6,681 nt of DNA from positions 1-6,681 of the forward strand of contig CBDVEQ010000145.1 of NCBI GenBank assembly GCA_965373045.1, written 5' to 3'. Positions 4,691 to 6,681 of this stretch are shown here, in pieces. The translations under genes were made by a program, and so were the position numbers. This DNA is from DAOVDI01 sp965373045. GTDB taxonomy: Bacteria; Acidobacteriota; Aminicenantia; Aminicenantales; Aminicenantaceae. The first letter of the stretch is position 1. Each line of letters opens with the position of its first letter. The notes beneath the pieces are model-generated. The model saw nothing but the letters and a program-made list of their open reading frames with translations. It made no database searches and was not told the DNA's origin.

Positions 4691-6610
4691 CTAGAAGTGG
4701 TAGCCCAGGAGCTTCCAATAATTCAAAAACCACAAAAACAGAACTTCTGCCAGAAAGATCAGTGTAAAATGAACACGGGAACATCTGTTCCAATAACCTT
4801 TGATCCAGGCTAAAACCATAAATGCAAAACTCGTTATTCCCAGCACCGCTGCCAGTAAGGGGAATATCAATACAACCTTCAAAGCAGTCGGAACTCCAAA
4901 CATAATACTGTATGGATCACTCATAACGCCTACAAAGCCCAGCAAAAAAAGGATATTCAGGCCGCTCATGGTGCCGGCTGACCATCGTGCAACTTTGGAA
5001 CCTTTGCCAAACTCGACGGTCAATCCACAGATCTTTCTCCTTAGAGCTCCAACAGGCCAGCATAAAACAGACAAAAAGAAAAATCCGGTCAAACCTAATA
5101 TAAACAAATGAAACCCGGGTGTTTCGTGCCCCTTCATCCTGTCAAATGCAAAATACGGGGCTCTACCGATAAAAGCATTAGTGATCTTTCCATCCTTGTC
5201 AGCACGGAATAAAAGCTGATCCTGTCCATCATATTCCTGATAGATTAGATCTCCTTTTTCAATCCACCGTCTTGTCTCTCCCCCCATAGAAGTCAATAAA
5301 GATCCGTCTTTATCCGCCTTAACGTTCATGGTCATCATAAGCACAGCTATTTTTTCGTAGGAGGTATGCACAATTCTATTAATGTTGTATGTGCCAAACA
5401 GCCGCTTCATTTTTTTCCTGGCATCTTTTGAAGGCTCCAGGGCAGGCACGCTCTCTGCAGGAAAATAGCGGTCCATTATGGCATTAAAACATTGAAAACG
5501 GGGACCACCACCACCACCCACACTGTTGTAAGAAACAAAAAAGCCAAAATCTTCTTCAGGGATCAGCACAAGCAGGCTGTGAAAAAGCAGTGTGTCTCCT
5601 CCGTGCCCGATGGTTGAAAATCCATTAATACTGTACTCCCAGAATCCATGGGCATTGCCGTCTATCCTTGGATCGTGAGCAAAAAATCGTGTATGCATCT
5701 CTCTGGCAGTTTCTTCCTGCAAGATCCGGTTGTTTATGCCCTGCCCTAAATGGAGGTGAGCGATCATAAATTTGGCCATATCATCGGCTGAGGCGCTTAA
5801 AGACCCGGCAGGAGCCATTCCGTTGATCAATTCAAATTCCTGGGATACGAACCGGCCTTTTTCATACTTGTATCCCACAGACATATCTTCAGTCAGATTT
5901 GCTGGCACAGGCTGCCGGAAGGTGCTTTGGTTCATACCGAGAGGTTTAAAGATATGTTCTTCGACATATTCCTCAAATGGAAGACCAGAAACAGTCTCAA
6001 CGATATATCCCGCCAGAGCTGTTCCATAATTGGAGTAGGCAGTAAATCTGCCAGGTGGCAAGACCCTCTCCGGGATGTTATCAGCAAGAAATTTACCCAA
6101 GGGTTCAAGGTCTTCGGCTTTTTTGACGGCCATCCCGGTAATCACCTCTTCAAATCCCGGCGAATGGGACATCAGATCTTTAAGATTGATGGCCTCAGGG
6201 TAGGTTTCCGGGATCTTAAAATCCTTCAGGTACTTATTGATATCTGTATCCAGGTCCAGCTTCCCCTGTTCAAACAGCTGCATAACAGCGGTCCATGTAA
6301 AAAGTTTAGAAATAGACCCGGGGCGGAACATGGTTTTGTCCGCACTGACCGGTTTCTTTTTTAACACATCCGCATAACCGTACCCTTTGGACAAAAAAAG
6401 CTCGCCATTTTTGACAACAGACACTATCGCGCCGGCAATGTGATTTGCCCTCATGTGTGTAGTCATAATGCCGTCCAGAAAAGCTTCGAATTCGATCTGG
6501 TCCTTAAACTGCCCCCAGGGTTGGGAAAGATCAGACTGGGCGTTTACTTCTCCAAAGTTGAATAATAAAACAAGACAGATAATAAACATGTAATACTTTT
6601 TATTTTTCAC
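4691..6610 (-). CDS. Serine beta-lactamase-family hydrolase with membrane tail
   Basis: This 639-residue protein carries an N-terminal signal sequence (basic KNKK, hydrophobic 7-20, possible cleavage after VNA at 24), a Beta-lactamase (class C/esterase EstB-like) domain of about residues 40-385, a linker or small beta domain of about 395-490, and four predicted membrane helices (about 499-522, 548-565, 577-602, 612-634). The catalytic marks are complete: S99-x-x-K102 in GSISKLF, Y192-S-N194, and H336-G-G in place of KTG. The catalytic domain should face the periplasm, anchored by its tail. HGG instead of KTG suits a D-aminopeptidase, esterase or peptidoglycan-acting hydrolase better than a resistance beta-lactamase; the substrate is unknown. 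The GTG at 6610 has a strong AAAGGAGG 7 bp upstream. It is monocistronic here and converges on the aminotransferase. Confidence 0.88.
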   Translation of the reverse strand: MKNKKYYMFIICLVLLFNFGEVNAQSDLSQPWGQFKDQIEFEAFLDGIMTTHMRANHIAGAIVSVVKNGELFLSKGYGYADVLKKKPVSADKTMFRPGSISKLFTWTAVMQLFEQGKLDLDTDINKYLKDFKIPETYPEAINLKDLMSHSPGFEEVITGMAVKKAEDLEPLGKFLADNIPERVLPPGRFTAYSNYGTALAGYIVETVSGLPFEEYVEEHIFKPLGMNQSTFRQPVPANLTEDMSVGYKYEKGRFVSQEFELINGMAPAGSLSASADDMAKFMIAHLHLGQGINNRILQEETAREMHTRFFAHDPRIDGNAHGFWEYSINGFSTIGHGGDTLLFHSLLVLIPEEDFGFFVSYNSVGGGGGPRFQCFNAIMDRYFPAESVPALEPSKDARKKMKRLFGTYNINRIVHTSYEKIAVLMMTMNVKADKDGSLLTSMGGETRRWIEKGDLIYQEYDGQDQLLFRADKDGKITNAFIGRAPYFAFDRMKGHETPGFHLFILGLTGFFFLSVLCWPVGALRRKICGLTVEFGKGSKVARWSAGTMSGLNILFLLGFVGVMSDPYSIMFGVPTALKVVLIFPLLAAVLGITSFAFMVLAWIKGYWNRCSRVHFTLIFLAEVLFLWFLNYWKLLGYHF

Positions 6611-6625
6611 AGGATATCCTCCTTT
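6611..6625 (-). promoter_or_regulatory. Strong Shine-Dalgarno that fixes the hydrolase GTG start
   Basis: AAAGGAGG (6625-6618 on the minus strand) lies 7 bp before the GTG and is the strongest ribosome binding site in the window. The 10 bases 6611-6620 are a perfect palindrome, AGGATATCCT, that shares bases with the SD. From 6626 to 6681 I see no convincing -35/-10 pair. Confidence 0.7.
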
Positions 6626-6681
6626 AAGCCTGCTTTATTCATAAAAACTGCCGATAACCTAACATAACTTCTTATATATCA

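Noticed and set aside
5927..6364. Plus-strand frames opposite the hydrolase gene, including one of 145 codons
   Set aside because: They are antisense to a conserved catalytic domain and show no recognisable domain or ribosome binding site.

Overview
The window carries four protein-coding genes and two repeat-bearing non-coding regions. Nothing in it names the organism. The moderate-to-low GC, the class V aminotransferase type and the intergenic palindromic repeats suggest a Gram-negative bacterium, and a Desulfobacterota sulfate reducer is my best guess (inference, low to moderate confidence). No rRNA, tRNA, CRISPR array, transposase or integrase was seen.

Layout: bases 1-192 are non-coding, with a repeat at the very left edge and a cluster of DnaA-box-like nonamers. 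A minus-strand operon follows: a PtsN-like PTS EIIA protein (2358 to 1909) and then a CPA2-type cation:proton antiporter (1899 to 193), 9 bp apart. Its likely sigma70 promoter (TTGACA, 17 bp, TATCCT) has an inverted repeat over the -10 and spacer, as an operator would. Divergent from this operon, on the plus strand, is a 560-residue PLP-dependent class V aminotransferase/cysteine desulfurase-like protein (2528-4210). It converges on a minus-strand serine beta-lactamase-family hydrolase with a four-helix membrane tail (6610-4691).

The 480-bp gap between the convergent genes (4211-4690) is the most unusual part. It holds a 33-bp repeat that is an inverted copy of the first 33 bases of the window (31/33 identical), a 10-bp-periodic tandem array, a dRS3-like palindrome, a 9-bp tandem duplication, a roughly 115-bp MITE-like nested palindrome with a degenerate partial copy upstream, and a 14-bp inverted repeat enclosing an AT-rich segment. 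The inverted 33-bp copies bracket the whole antiporter/EIIA/aminotransferase block.

Functionally, EIIA and the antiporter are probably co-expressed, and a phosphorylation-dependent link between PTS state and ion homeostasis is plausible by analogy with EIIA-Ntr control of potassium transport. The aminotransferase and the hydrolase have no evident pathway link to that operon. I found no convincing previously undescribed multi-gene system; the repeat architecture and the EIIA-antiporter pair are the best leads.
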